Origin: Gracilaria gracilis
Lineage: Eukaryota; Rhodophyta; Florideophyceae; Gracilariales; Gracilariaceae
Reading direction: 5' to 3'
NCBI GenBank assembly: GCA_030374805.1
Contig: JARGSG010000011.1
Span: 248,001 to 312,000, forward strand
Length of the DNA stretch: 64,000 bases
The notes beneath the pieces are model-generated. The model had not been told where the DNA came from. It was given only the letters and a program-made list of their open reading frames with translations, and made no database searches. The position numbers and the translations under genes are program-made. Below, one piece after another: positions 52,922-61,543 of the stretch (its first letter is position 1; the number at the start of each line of letters is the position of its first letter).

Positions 52922-55396
52922 ATGACAGAAGCGGCGTTGCCTAGGGACTCAGCTCACGACTTAGCCTTTCAGCCGGTTGGCTTAAGCAAATTGATCAATC
53001 ATGCTCGAAATGCGAAAGGTGTCCCACCAGAGTCCTTAAGGAGACTTGGGGTGGCATGCCTACATCCGAACGAAATGAAAAGTAAGGGATACAACGTGAT
53101 GGATATCGGCGTTCTTCAGGATCCGAACAGCTCAAACTTTGTAGTAGCCTCATTATGGCCCCTTGAAGTCGTTGACAACGGTTTTGTAGCACTTGATGAC
53201 CATTCCACCCTCGCCCTTCAACTCGATTTCAGCGACGGGTTGATGCGCATGCCAAGCATGCAAAGCTCAAAGAAGAAGCCTAAGAGCAAAAAAGGGAAGC
53301 GTGGAACTCCTTCACGCAAGGCTGCAGACGATCGAGGTCGAAATCACAGAATGAACCGAGAACAGGAAGACAGCCTTGGAACAAACACTGTCTCTGAGGA
53401 CCAGCAAATGCTCAGCTTGGTTCGAGTGATGGACAGAAGTTCAGTTTTGGAGGCCAGAATCATTCACCTGACCTGCGATGTTGACCTCGGTTTTTTGTTG
53501 TCAGATGAATGTAGGACAATGCTTCACGCTCATCTTCTCGGTCAAGCTGTGATGTCAGACATGAAAGTTGCGATAGATCTACTTGGCGATAGCGTACTGT
53601 TCAATGTTGTAAGGGTTGATGACTACGAAAATCAAGACACTGGAGTGGGCCTACCCGGTAAAGGGGTATATCTGTGTACAAAGGAGACTGTAGTTGAAGT
53701 TGTTTTGGATTCACATACTCAATATGCCAAGGGTAAAGGGGACTTCCTTGATCTCGAAAATCTGGCTGGACTAGACCGTCAAATTCAAGAAGCTCGAACA
53801 ATAGTAGAGGCCGCCATTCAAACTAGAAAGACCGAAGACGACTTGAGATCAACGCCTTCAAGAACGTTTGCGAAGAAACCGCATGGACTTCTTGTTCATG
53901 GTCCATCTGGCACTGGTAAGACTATGATGGCATGTGCGTTCGCGAAAAGCTATGAGTTAAACTTTGAAGTCCTCTCTGGTCCCGAACTCTTGGGTAAGTC
54001 GACACCTGAAGCTTTGCGAACTATGGAAAACTGTTTCAAACGAGCCCGAAGAAAACGCCCAAGCCTGATCCTTCTTGATGAAGTGGACGCTCTAGCCCCA
54101 CGTAGAGATTTGCCCACTCTTGACGACGTCCAAAGAAAGCTGACTGCTGCGTTATTGACGATTATGGACAATCAAGATGGTTCGGAGCTCGAAAATGTTG
54201 TGGTTGTGGGAACCACAAGCAGACCTGACCTCATTGATGCTGCGATGCGAAGACCAGGGAGGTTTGACCGTGAAATTGAGATTACTGTACCAAATGCCCA
54301 AGCACGAGTACAAATCTTACAGAACTTAGCTAAGGAAGCAACGGGAGAGATTAGCTTGGGAGTAAGTGTCGATGAACTTGAAAAGATTGCAGTTCTATGC
54401 TATGGTTACGTCGGTGCGGATATCTTGTCCTTGTGGCGTGAAGCAGTGTGTGCGGCGTACGATCGAGAATCAAACCCGTCCGTTTCAGAGGCGGACTTCA
54501 AAGAAGCACTTAGAAAAGTTCGTCCGAGCGCCCTTCGAGAAGTAGCTGTTGAGGTTCCAACTACGACATGGAACGATGTCGGAGGGAAAGAAGATGCGAA
54601 ACAGAGATTGCAGGAGGCCGTGGAATGGCCGCTGAGTGAGAACGGATCAGAGACATTTTTGGCTTTTGGAGTCACTCCACCCCGAGGCATTCTTCTCTAC
54701 GGTCCACCGGGTTGCAGCAAGACACTTCTAGCAAGAGCCGTCGCAACTGAATCAAAGGCGAACTTTATTTCCATTAAAGGGGCGGAACTGCTATCCAAAT
54801 GGGTTGGGGAGAGTGAGAAGGCTGTACGGAACATATTTCGAAGAGCAAGACAGGCAGCACCCTGTGTCATTTTTTTCGATGAGATTGATGCCTTGGCCAC
54901 GTCTCGAAGTTTCGTAGCTGGCGCATCAGCACAAGCACGAGTAGTAGCTCAACTTTTGTCCGAGATGGATGGTATTGACACTATCGGGAGCAATCGTGTT
55001 GTGGTAATTGCTGCAACAAATCGTCCGGGTTGCTTAGACTCTGCCTTCCTTCGACCTGGTCGGATAGACGTGCAGATTTATGTTGGGCTCCCTGATTACA
55101 GCGAGCGGTTATCAATACTGGAAGTGCACACAAGAAAAGTTCCGCTGGCGGAAGATGTGAATCTGCTGGAAGTAGCTAATCGTACAAACGGTTATTCCGG
55201 GGCAGAACTCGCCGCTGTTGTTCGTGAAGCAGCTCTATGTGCGATGGAGAGCGACGTTGAGAATGCTTCCGTTGTTTCCGCGAATGATTTCTGTAGTGCA
55301 ATGAATAAGGTTTATCCTCGGACCCCCTCTAGTATCTTAGATTACTTTGATTCTTACAACAATCAATTACAGACAAACTTGTTCGGTGCTCTTTAA
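52922..55396 (+). CDS. AFG2: AFG2/SPATA5-type AAA+ ATPase (type II, two AAA domains)
   Basis: AFG2 (Drg1/SPATA5) is a Cdc48-like hexameric ATPase that releases Rlp24 and other factors from cytoplasmic pre-60S particles. The 824 residues start at ATG 52922. An N-terminal substrate domain with a Lys-rich insert ([12 protein letters not shown], about residues 118-129) precedes D1, with Walker A GPSGTGKT (from residue 327) and Walker [11 protein letters not shown]. In D2, Walker A is GPPGCSKT (from residue 597), the Cys-Ser variant diagnostic of AFG2/SPATA5 as opposed to Cdc48 (GTGKT), with Walker [11 protein letters not shown] and a [10 protein letters not shown] sensor segment. The second region of homology [17 protein letters not shown] is intact. 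There is no intron. Neighbours SNU13 and RRF are also RNA/ribosome genes, but probably only by chance. Confidence 0.93.
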   Translation: MTEAALPRDSAHDLAFQPVGLSKLINHARNAKGVPPESLRRLGVACLHPNEMKSKGYNVMDIGVLQDPNSSNFVVASLWPLEVVDNGFVALDDHSTLALQLDFSDGLMRMPSMQSSKKKPKSKKGKRGTPSRKAADDRGRNHRMNREQEDSLGTNTVSEDQQMLSLVRVMDRSSVLEARIIHLTCDVDLGFLLSDECRTMLHAHLLGQAVMSDMKVAIDLLGDSVLFNVVRVDDYENQDTGVGLPGKGVYLCTKETVVEVVLDSHTQYAKGKGDFLDLENLAGLDRQIQEARTIVEAAIQTRKTEDDLRSTPSRTFAKKPHGLLVHGPSGTGKTMMACAFAKSYELNFEVLSGPELLGKSTPEALRTMENCFKRARRKRPSLILLDEVDALAPRRDLPTLDDVQRKLTAALLTIMDNQDGSELENVVVVGTTSRPDLIDAAMRRPGRFDREIEITVPNAQARVQILQNLAKEATGEISLGVSVDELEKIAVLCYGYVGADILSLWREAVCAAYDRESNPSVSEADFKEALRKVRPSALREVAVEVPTTTWNDVGGKEDAKQRLQEAVEWPLSENGSETFLAFGVTPPRGILLYGPPGCSKTLLARAVATESKANFISIKGAELLSKWVGESEKAVRNIFRRARQAAPCVIFFDEIDALATSRSFVAGASAQARVVAQLLSEMDGIDTIGSNRVVVIAATNRPGCLDSAFLRPGRIDVQIYVGLPDYSERLSILEVHTRKVPLAEDVNLLEVANRTNGYSGAELAAVVREAALCAMESDVENASVVSANDFCSAMNKVYPRTPSSILDYFDSYNNQLQTNLFGAL

Positions 55397-55713
55397 CTCC
55401 TTTTGCTCATAGGAACACCATGTTCATCTAGACTGCTTTGTAGAGGCAAGGTATCCCCCTTAAAGTAAGCAGGCTAAAACTTTGCCAGCCATTTTCTTAC
55501 AATACGACTAAGCGCCTTGGCCACAGTCTCGATTCATCTCTAGCACACCTCATTATCATCCCAGAGTCCTTGCAGACTTCGTGATATCTGAAACCAACAA
55601 GCAGCAGATGAAAAAATATTGCAAGGGTAGTCTTCCCAGAAAGCTTTATGTCCTCTCGAAACGCCCAAAGTCGATGTCCAAATTTTGTGCAACGTCAAAC
55701 TTCGTAACAATGG
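55397..55713. other. Intergenic stretch before LINE copy E
   Basis: About 320 bp between the AFG2 stop and the recognisable part of the LINE. It may contain more diverged element sequence, but I cannot show it. Confidence 0.3.
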
Positions 55714-56310
55714 ATGAATCAAGTTGATGAATCACATTCGTGTTTCATCTCTCTAGGGAGAACTAAGTTTCCAACGCTGCATGGCCTTTGTAAACGAACT
55801 CCATACGCACCGGCGAAGTCTGGGCTCAAAAAAATTCCCCTTCAACTACAAGCCTGCGTACCTATTGACTATGCAGATGTCAAAGCTCTGCTGAAACACA
55901 AAAGCAAAAGCAGAAGCATTGCAGAGCGGTGTATGGGCTCCATAAAAGATGAAAGAGAAGTACGGAAAGCAGAAGTTGTTTTAGAGCAGTTTTCAATGCG
56001 TCACGTGCATAATCTTCACCCAGTTTCCACGTATGTTGACAAAAAGCCGACGCGGTGTTTGTGCGGTACAAACGTGAAGAAAGAAATAGAACATGTCTTG
56101 TTTCGTTGCCCTCACACCAGTTGTTCACGGAGAAACGAGCTGCCGACTTGGCGGGAAAGAAAAGACAAAACAATGATAGAAATGATTAAGGAATGGCCGT
56201 CAACGTTTTTGGCGTTCTTTAGGAGAGAAGGCTACATGTAAGTACTGTAGCACTCCTATCACTTCGCAATTAGGGGTAATAAACCACACTTAAGAAGAAG
56301 AAAGAAGAAC
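55714..56310 (+). mobile_element. LINE 3' end, copy E (5'-truncated)
   Basis: The best-preserved copy: a 175-codon frame ends with CLCGTNVKKEIEHVLFRCP, ELPTWRERKDKTMIEMIKEW and LAFFRREGYM at 56241, aligning with copies A and D. Its 3' untranslated part has a 7-bp stem (56252-56258 with 56271-56277), GGGGTAATAAACC and a GAA-rich tail ending at about 56310. The reverse transcriptase and endonuclease domains are absent. It is inserted between the convergent AFG2 and RRF genes, ending about 30 bp from the RRF stop. Confidence 0.78.
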
Positions 56311-56339
56311 TCCATACTCAGACTGCTATCAAGTATTTC

Positions 56340-57222
56340 TCAATGCGGAGCTTGAAGCGCCTCAATAGCACTAAGCTTACTTCTTTGCACTTCAGCTATG
56401 TCGCCGATGAAACGATCTGTCAATGCCTGTACTCCTTTTTCTATCTTCTTAATATCGTCTTTAGATACCTCACCCTTTAGATTCTTCACTTCTTCCATAG
56501 CTTTTCTGCGAATCATGCGTGTAGCAATCTTAGCAGCTTCTGCTTCTTTCAATGTATTCTAAAAGCAAAGCAAACACATGTTAGTAGAGCTTATCCGAAT
56601 ACTCTTTTCAAAAGCAATGCTACGAAACACATACGTCTTTCATGGAGTCTCGAGTCTGCTTCGAAGACCTGGGCACTGGTACTTTGAGCCTGCCATCGGA
56701 CTCTCTAACAGGATTCAGATTTAGTCCCGCAGATCTGATGGCTTTCTCCACGGCATTAGTTGTACTTTCATCAAACACTTGCACGATTAATGCGCGGCCA
56801 TCGCGAACCCCAACTTGTGCAATATTCTTCAATGGCGTTTCAGTTCCATACGCTTTCACAGAGACATCTATAACAGGACTGGGATATTTAGCATACTGGA
56901 CATGAACATTAACCCATGCAATCCATGAAGAGGTTTACGTACCGTCCAAAATTGCCGGCGTTGCTCCATCAACGCGCAGTCTTGAATAACTATTCTGTAA
57001 AGCATCGAAGGTTTTCTTCATGTTGTTTTCATACTTCGTCAGATTGAAGGGTAAGGAACTCAGGTTTTCAAGACCTGGGGACGAACTCTTCCCTTTGGAT
57101 TTAGATTTCTTAAATCGGACAAGAAAGGACGTTTGCAGGACGAACGCAGGCGTAGGGGCCACCGGATAATGCGCTGCTGAGCGAGAGAGGATACGGCTGA
57201 TGCTACCTGACGCATTCATCAT
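56340..57222 (-). CDS. Organellar ribosome recycling factor, three exons
   Basis: RRF splits post-termination ribosomes together with EF-G in mitochondria or plastids. Exon 1 (57222-56943) holds a basic leader (about 45 residues, then KKSKSKGKSS, typical of mitochondrial RRF) and the first helix, ending ATPAILDG. Exon 2 (56867-56635) has VKAYGTETPLKNIAQVGVRDGRALIVQVFD and NPVRESDGRLKVPVP. Exon 3 (56558-56340) has EAAKIATRMIRRKAMEEVKNL and the last helix. Introns are 56942-56868 (75 bp, donor GTACGT, acceptor TTATAG, phase 1) and 56634-56559 (76 bp, donor GTATGT, branch CTAAC, acceptor TTTTAG, phase 0). Spliced, they give 243 residues without a break across all family motifs. It is the most intron-rich gene here. 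Divergent from prefoldin 5. Confidence 0.93.
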
Positions 57223-57706
57223 TAGAGCTATGATATATTGTCAGCCTTCGTATCAACGCTACCTTTCACAAGTTTCGACGTCTGCAAATGAACTTCCTTC
57301 AGAGTTACTGCGACAGACGGCACTATACTCGATGTGGGCGTTAAAGACACGATCAAAACGCAACATTTCTTCATAGATCATCTTTTATGCGGTGTGATCG
57401 TGTGATGAGCGGGATCATTATTTATTTATTTATTTCTTGAAGTGATTCACCTACGCAAACTGGAGCGCATACGAGCAACGGCAACTAGCTCGTTAAATCC
57501 TAAGGTCGGTGCTGAACACATCGCGGTATTGAAAGCAACACGTACCTTCGTAATTGCCGGTTTCAAGCCAGACGTAAGGTAAGAGGGATACAGAAAGTGA
57601 AGAGGCATTGCGCTTGTTTTCTTCCCGGAGCTTTCGGACATCAAGAGAGGTATTCGGACCGTGAAGCAAGAGAAACCGATAGGGTATATTCCACACGAAA
57701 GATCAT
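57223..57706. other. Divergent promoter region RRF / prefoldin 5
   Basis: 484 bp with no supported gene. A TTTA tetranucleotide run (ATTTATTTATTTATTTC) lies at about 57420-57436. Confidence 0.4.
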
Positions 57707-58271
57707 ATGAAGGTATGTACGGCCAGAAACATGTTGAAATGTAAGAGAATAAGAACGATATCGACTGACATGACTTGAAAACATGTAGAGCAGTGTAGGG
57801 GCGGACGCAAGCACCCCAGGTGGGACTGTAGCTCTTGGCAGCTTAGCTCCGCAGCAGCTTCAGAAGATTCAATCTGATCTACAAAGAGAAATAGAGATCA
57901 TTTCCGCATCTCTGGCACAACTCTCGAACGCAGTGCAGCGCCTTACGGCCAGTCGCGAAAATGCGGCTCAGATGGCAGATATGGAAGAAGGTTCAGACGT
58001 CATGGTGCCGATCACCAGCTCCATCTACGTGCCCGGGAAGCTTCAAGACACCTCCAAGGTTTTGGTTGATATTGGCACAGGATTTTTCGTGGAGAAGACA
58101 CCAACTGCTGCGAAGGAATACTTTGCCAAGCGGGCGTCTCTGTTGAAAGAAGAACAAGACCGCGCCACGCAAGTCCATACACAAAAACGACAGCATTTGG
58201 AAGCAGTGAGTGCTGTTCTTCATCGCAAGACAGCGGAGCTAAATGCCAATGAAGGTTCGTCATCAAAGTGA
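57707..58271 (+). CDS. PFD5: Prefoldin subunit 5, two exons with a 6-nt first exon
   Basis: Prefoldin 5 is an alpha-type subunit of the hexameric chaperone that hands nascent actin and tubulin to CCT. The main exon (57789-58271) encodes LAPQQLQKIQSDLQREIE (first coiled coil), VPITSSIYVPGKLQDTSKVLVDIGTGFFVEKT (the beta-hairpin signature) and the second coiled coil (AKRASLLKEEQDRATQVHTQ). This exon has no ATG before the conserved start. The start comes from ATGAAG (57707-57712) directly followed by donor GTATGT. The 76-bp intron (57713-57788) has a CTGAC branch-like site and ends ACATGTAG. Spliced, the protein starts MKSSVGADA and has 162 residues. The intron is inferred from consensus sites and phase 0 join, and it parallels SNU13. 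Confidence 0.88.
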
Positions 58272-58445
58272 GCAAGAGGGTCAGGAAGAACTTTGATTGC
58301 TTAGACAGTCAAGTTCGGCAGGTGCGTCTCTGAGGATGCACACAATCAAAACAAAGCTTTCCTTAAGGCAGTGCGGTCTACTATTGGTATAAAATGAATG
58401 AGCTAGGAATAAGGAGAGAAGCGAATTTACCTACCTTCGTATTAA

Positions 58446-59456
58446 CTAATCGGTGGCGTCTGTGATGCCGCCTTCGCTGATAGAAAAGGTTGCCTCAGCT
58501 TCAGGTAGATTGGGACTATCGTAAATCTTACATACACGATTCTCGCCACGAGCCTTTCTCAGTGACAGCCTTGTTTGGCTGGCATGCGCGATGATATTAC
58601 CACCAATAGGTTTCTTAGGGTCAACCGCGAACATAGCGCCACCATCAACCTGAGCAACCACCTGGTTGGTAATGACAACCGCGCAGCCAAACTCATCAGC
58701 CATACGTTGTATTGCGCGCAAAAACTGCCCCATGTGCTGCTGTCGTGCAGCAAGCTCGCCCCTACCAGTAAAGTCGGTTCTGTACAAAGCGGTGGCAGAA
58801 TCGACAATGAGCAGGGCGTATCGAGTCTCGGCCATGAGAGCGCACGCCTGTTGCAACAGCTGCATCTGATGGTCTGAGTTATACGCGCGCGCGAAGGACA
58901 CGTTGTCAAGAGCCTCTTCTGGATCCAATCCAAAGCGCTCCGCAATTGACTTGCAGCGCTCCGGGCGAAAGGTACCCTCGGTGTCAATGTACATGGCCTT
59001 ACCTTCCGCACCGCCCTGCTCCATGGGCATCTGACATGTGATAGCCAGCGTGTGACACAGCTGAGTCTTGCCTGTACGAAACTCACCGAATATTTCTGTG
59101 ATAGAGCCGGTCTCAATACCAGACCCAAGCAGCGTATCCAGCTCCTTGGATCCGGTTGTGAGACTGAGCTGCTGCTCTCGGATTTGGTAATACTCGGCAG
59201 CCGTACAAAAGCCCAACGGAACAAGCTTGGCAGCCTCAGCGATAAGCTTATCGGCCTTGGTCTCCGAAATACCCTTGACGGCCAACAGACGCTTCTTGGT
59301 GGAGTACGCGACGGCCTCAACGGTCATGAGCCCGGCGTCGCGCAGCTTCTTGGTGTCCGTGGCCGAGATGCCCAGGTCCTCCAGACGCTCGACGAGCAGG
59401 GGGCCGCTTGCCTCGGCGACCTCCTCCGGCTGATACGCTTCGGCTGCCTGCGCCAT
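58446..59456 (-). CDS. RAD51: RAD51 recombinase
   Basis: RAD51 forms the nucleoprotein filament for strand exchange in homologous recombination. The 336 residues from ATG 59456 (MAQAAEAYQ) match the family (about 340). An N-terminal helix-hairpin-helix domain ([36 protein letters not shown]) is followed by the RecA-like core: Walker A GEFRTGKT (residues 124-131), [12 protein letters not shown], Walker [11 protein letters not shown], the L1/L2 DNA loops ([28 protein letters not shown]) and [19 protein letters not shown]. An in-frame ATG at 59675 would add 73 basic residues resembling an organelle leader or a translated 5'UTR; the shorter form is preferred. There is no intron. The tRNA-Asp gene lies on the other side of its promoter. 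Confidence 0.96.
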   Translation of the reverse strand: MAQAAEAYQPEEVAEASGPLLVERLEDLGISATDTKKLRDAGLMTVEAVAYSTKKRLLAVKGISETKADKLIAEAAKLVPLGFCTAAEYYQIREQQLSLTTGSKELDTLLGSGIETGSITEIFGEFRTGKTQLCHTLAITCQMPMEQGGAEGKAMYIDTEGTFRPERCKSIAERFGLDPEEALDNVSFARAYNSDHQMQLLQQACALMAETRYALLIVDSATALYRTDFTGRGELAARQQHMGQFLRAIQRMADEFGCAVVITNQVVAQVDGGAMFAVDPKKPIGGNIIAHASQTRLSLRKARGENRVCKIYDSPNLPEAEATFSISEGGITDATD

Positions 59457-59742
59457 TGAGAAACTGTGGCGGGGATGAGGACGTGGGGAACACGAGGGCC
59501 GGAGCGGCGAGGAAGAGCGAGAGATGCGCGTAGCGGCACGGGTAAGGGCTATCCGGCGGGCGGCAATTTTGGCGCCTTTCACACTGTTCGCATTTTTGGA
59601 TTGCGCCACCGTCTGGCGTAGGCTACGGCTCGGCTGCATGGCATGCAGCGCATGAAACAATTGAGTGCGCCGCATTTTAATTGAAGCAGTTTAGTAGTGT
59701 ATAAAGTCTACGCACATCATCTCATTCTGCAATGAAGGCAAC

Positions 59743-59826
59743 GTTCGTGTAGTATAATGGTTAAGATCAGCCGATGTATATCTCGCTGTCACCGAGGAGA
59801 TCCGGGTTCAATTCCCGGCACGAGCT
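59743..59826 (+). tRNA. tRNA-Asp (GTC) with a 12-nt insert between D arm and anticodon stem
   Basis: Acceptor GTTCGTG pairs with CACGAGC (59743-59749 / 59819-59825), with discriminator T at 59826. The D arm is GTATAATGGTTAAGATC. The anticodon stem TCTCG/CGAGG encloses loop CTGTCAC, with anticodon GTC at 59788-59790. The T arm is CCGGG TTCAATT CCCGG. A T7 run at 59838-59844 is a Pol III terminator. All stems pair, but the span is 84 nt. Removing 59769-59780 (AGCCGATGTATA) leaves a standard 72-nt tRNA-Asp, so this is best explained as an intron after position 26 rather than at the canonical 37/38. The exact ends of the insert could shift by a few bases. Confidence 0.9.
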
Positions 59827-60085
59827 ACGCCATTCCATTTTTTTCGCCGCTTCACGTTGGCGCACCGATCCGAGTGCGCCAGCGCCGTTTCGTTGCCTCG
59901 CGCCCCCATTGGCCGCCGCGTCGCGTAAACCCTCCGTAGATAGATATGACACGCAGCCGATGCGCTGTCGCTTGATCTCCATCAGTGCACGCGCCATCAC
60001 CGCTGGCATGCATCCTCCTTCCCCACCAGCTTCGTAACCAATTCCCTCCCCAGCTCTGCCGTCTCCAACGCCTGCCCCGTCCACA
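59827..60085. other. Short region between tRNA-Asp and argC
   Basis: It contains the Pol III T7 terminator directly after the tRNA and the 5' region of the ArgC gene. A Pol III gene in the promoter space of two Pol II genes could act as an insulator; that is inference. Confidence 0.4.
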
Positions 60086-61261
60086 ATGGCCTTCCTTCCG
60101 CTCCCACCGCTTCCCCTAGCTCGCTCTCGCTCTCGCTCCCGCTCCCTGCCGCATCAGCCTGTCTCGCTCAAGCCGCGCATGACCGCCGCCACAGCAGCGC
60201 CTGTAAAAGTGGCAATCCTGGGCGCCTCAGGCTATACCGGTGCCGAATTACTGCGTCTGCTCGCTCAACACCCGCTTGCCCAAATCACCACGCTCACAGC
60301 AGAACGTTCGGCCGGAAAGTCTATCGGGCAAGTGTACCCCCAGTTTTCTTTCGGTCAATTCGCCTCGCAGCTGCCCACGCTCGAGAAGACCACCGACGTG
60401 CAACACTGGACCGACCGAGCGGACATTGTGTTCTGCTGTCTGCCACACGCCACCACACAGGACATCATCGCGTCGTTACCACTGGATGACGGGCTGCGTG
60501 TCGTGGATCTGTCGGCTGACTTTCGACTGCGCGATGTGCAGCTGTATCAGAAGTGGTACGGCGGCGAACATCACGCGGAACAGCTTCAGAAGGAGGCTGT
60601 TTATGGCATCACCGAGCTCTTCAGAGATCAAGTACGCACTGCGCGATTGGTGGCAAACCCGGGATGTTATCCTACCTCAGCTCAACTACCACTAATTCCA
60701 CTACTACGAGAAAAGCTAATTCTACCACAAGATATCATCATCGATGCAAAGTCTGGTACGTCCGGCGCTGGCAGAAGTCCGAAGGTAGCCACCTTGTTCT
60801 GCGAAGTGGCTGACGGAATTTCGGCGTACGGCGTGGCAAAGCATCGGCATACGCCTGAGATTGAACAGGGTCTGTCAGATGCTTACGGCTCTCCGGTTCA
60901 CGTGTCGTTCACACCTCATCTCATGCCCATGTCGCGCGGCATTCTGGAAACCATTTACGTCAAACTTGCGCCCAATGTCACCGCCGATACACTTCGACAA
61001 TGTTTGAAGCGAACGTATGATTCTGAGCAATTTGTTCACGTGCTTGATGAGGGGATGGCGCCCCCACAAACGCGCCACGTTCGAGGTAGCAATAACTGCG
61101 TCATGGCAGTTGTGGACGACGCAGTACCAGGTCGTGCCATTATCGTCAGCTGCCTTGATAATGTTGTCAAGGGTGCATCAGGACAAGCCATTCAAAACAT
61201 GAACGTCATGATGGGCATTCCAGAAAATATGGGCTTAGAGGTTCAACCTACTTTCCCGTAA
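60086..61261 (+). CDS. argC: N-acetyl-gamma-glutamyl-phosphate reductase (ArgC), plastid type
   Basis: ArgC reduces N-acetylglutamyl phosphate to the semialdehyde with NADPH, the third step of arginine/ornithine synthesis, normally in the plastid of algae and plants. The protein has 391 residues from ATG 60086. The first ~38 are Arg/Ser/Pro-rich and look like a transit peptide. Then come the Rossmann motif VAILGASGYTGAELLRLL, VVDLSADFRLRD, the catalytic cysteine in NPGCYPT (Cys194), DAKSGTSGAGR, a KHRHTPEIEQ histidine segment and the closing NVVKGASGQAIQNMNVMMG. It is a stand-alone enzyme, as in plants and cyanobacteria, unlike the fungal fusion with acetylglutamate kinase. There is no intron. 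Very secure. Confidence 0.96.
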   Translation: MAFLPLPPLPLARSRSRSRSLPHQPVSLKPRMTAATAAPVKVAILGASGYTGAELLRLLAQHPLAQITTLTAERSAGKSIGQVYPQFSFGQFASQLPTLEKTTDVQHWTDRADIVFCCLPHATTQDIIASLPLDDGLRVVDLSADFRLRDVQLYQKWYGGEHHAEQLQKEAVYGITELFRDQVRTARLVANPGCYPTSAQLPLIPLLREKLILPQDIIIDAKSGTSGAGRSPKVATLFCEVADGISAYGVAKHRHTPEIEQGLSDAYGSPVHVSFTPHLMPMSRGILETIYVKLAPNVTADTLRQCLKRTYDSEQFVHVLDEGMAPPQTRHVRGSNNCVMAVVDDAVPGRAIIVSCLDNVVKGASGQAIQNMNVMMGIPENMGLEVQPTFP

Positions 61262-61543
61262 ACCGCATAACCCTCCTTGTGTGACGATCAGTAATGTATC
61301 CGTTTTCTTCATCGACACTCTCCATTCTGTGTTCTTTGTTTGCTTTCCCACGCCTGTTTTAGAATCTTCTGCATGAAGAAACTTCTCTCCGCTTCTAACA
61401 AGAGCCACTTTGCCCAGGAGCCTTGTCAGTAGTTGTTGCGCTGGAGAGTACCGCCAGTTATCATTCAATCACTTGCTGTTCGACATCGATTACAATACCT
61501 TCAAACTTATACAAATCGTTCATGCGTTTTCTTTCTACCCAAG

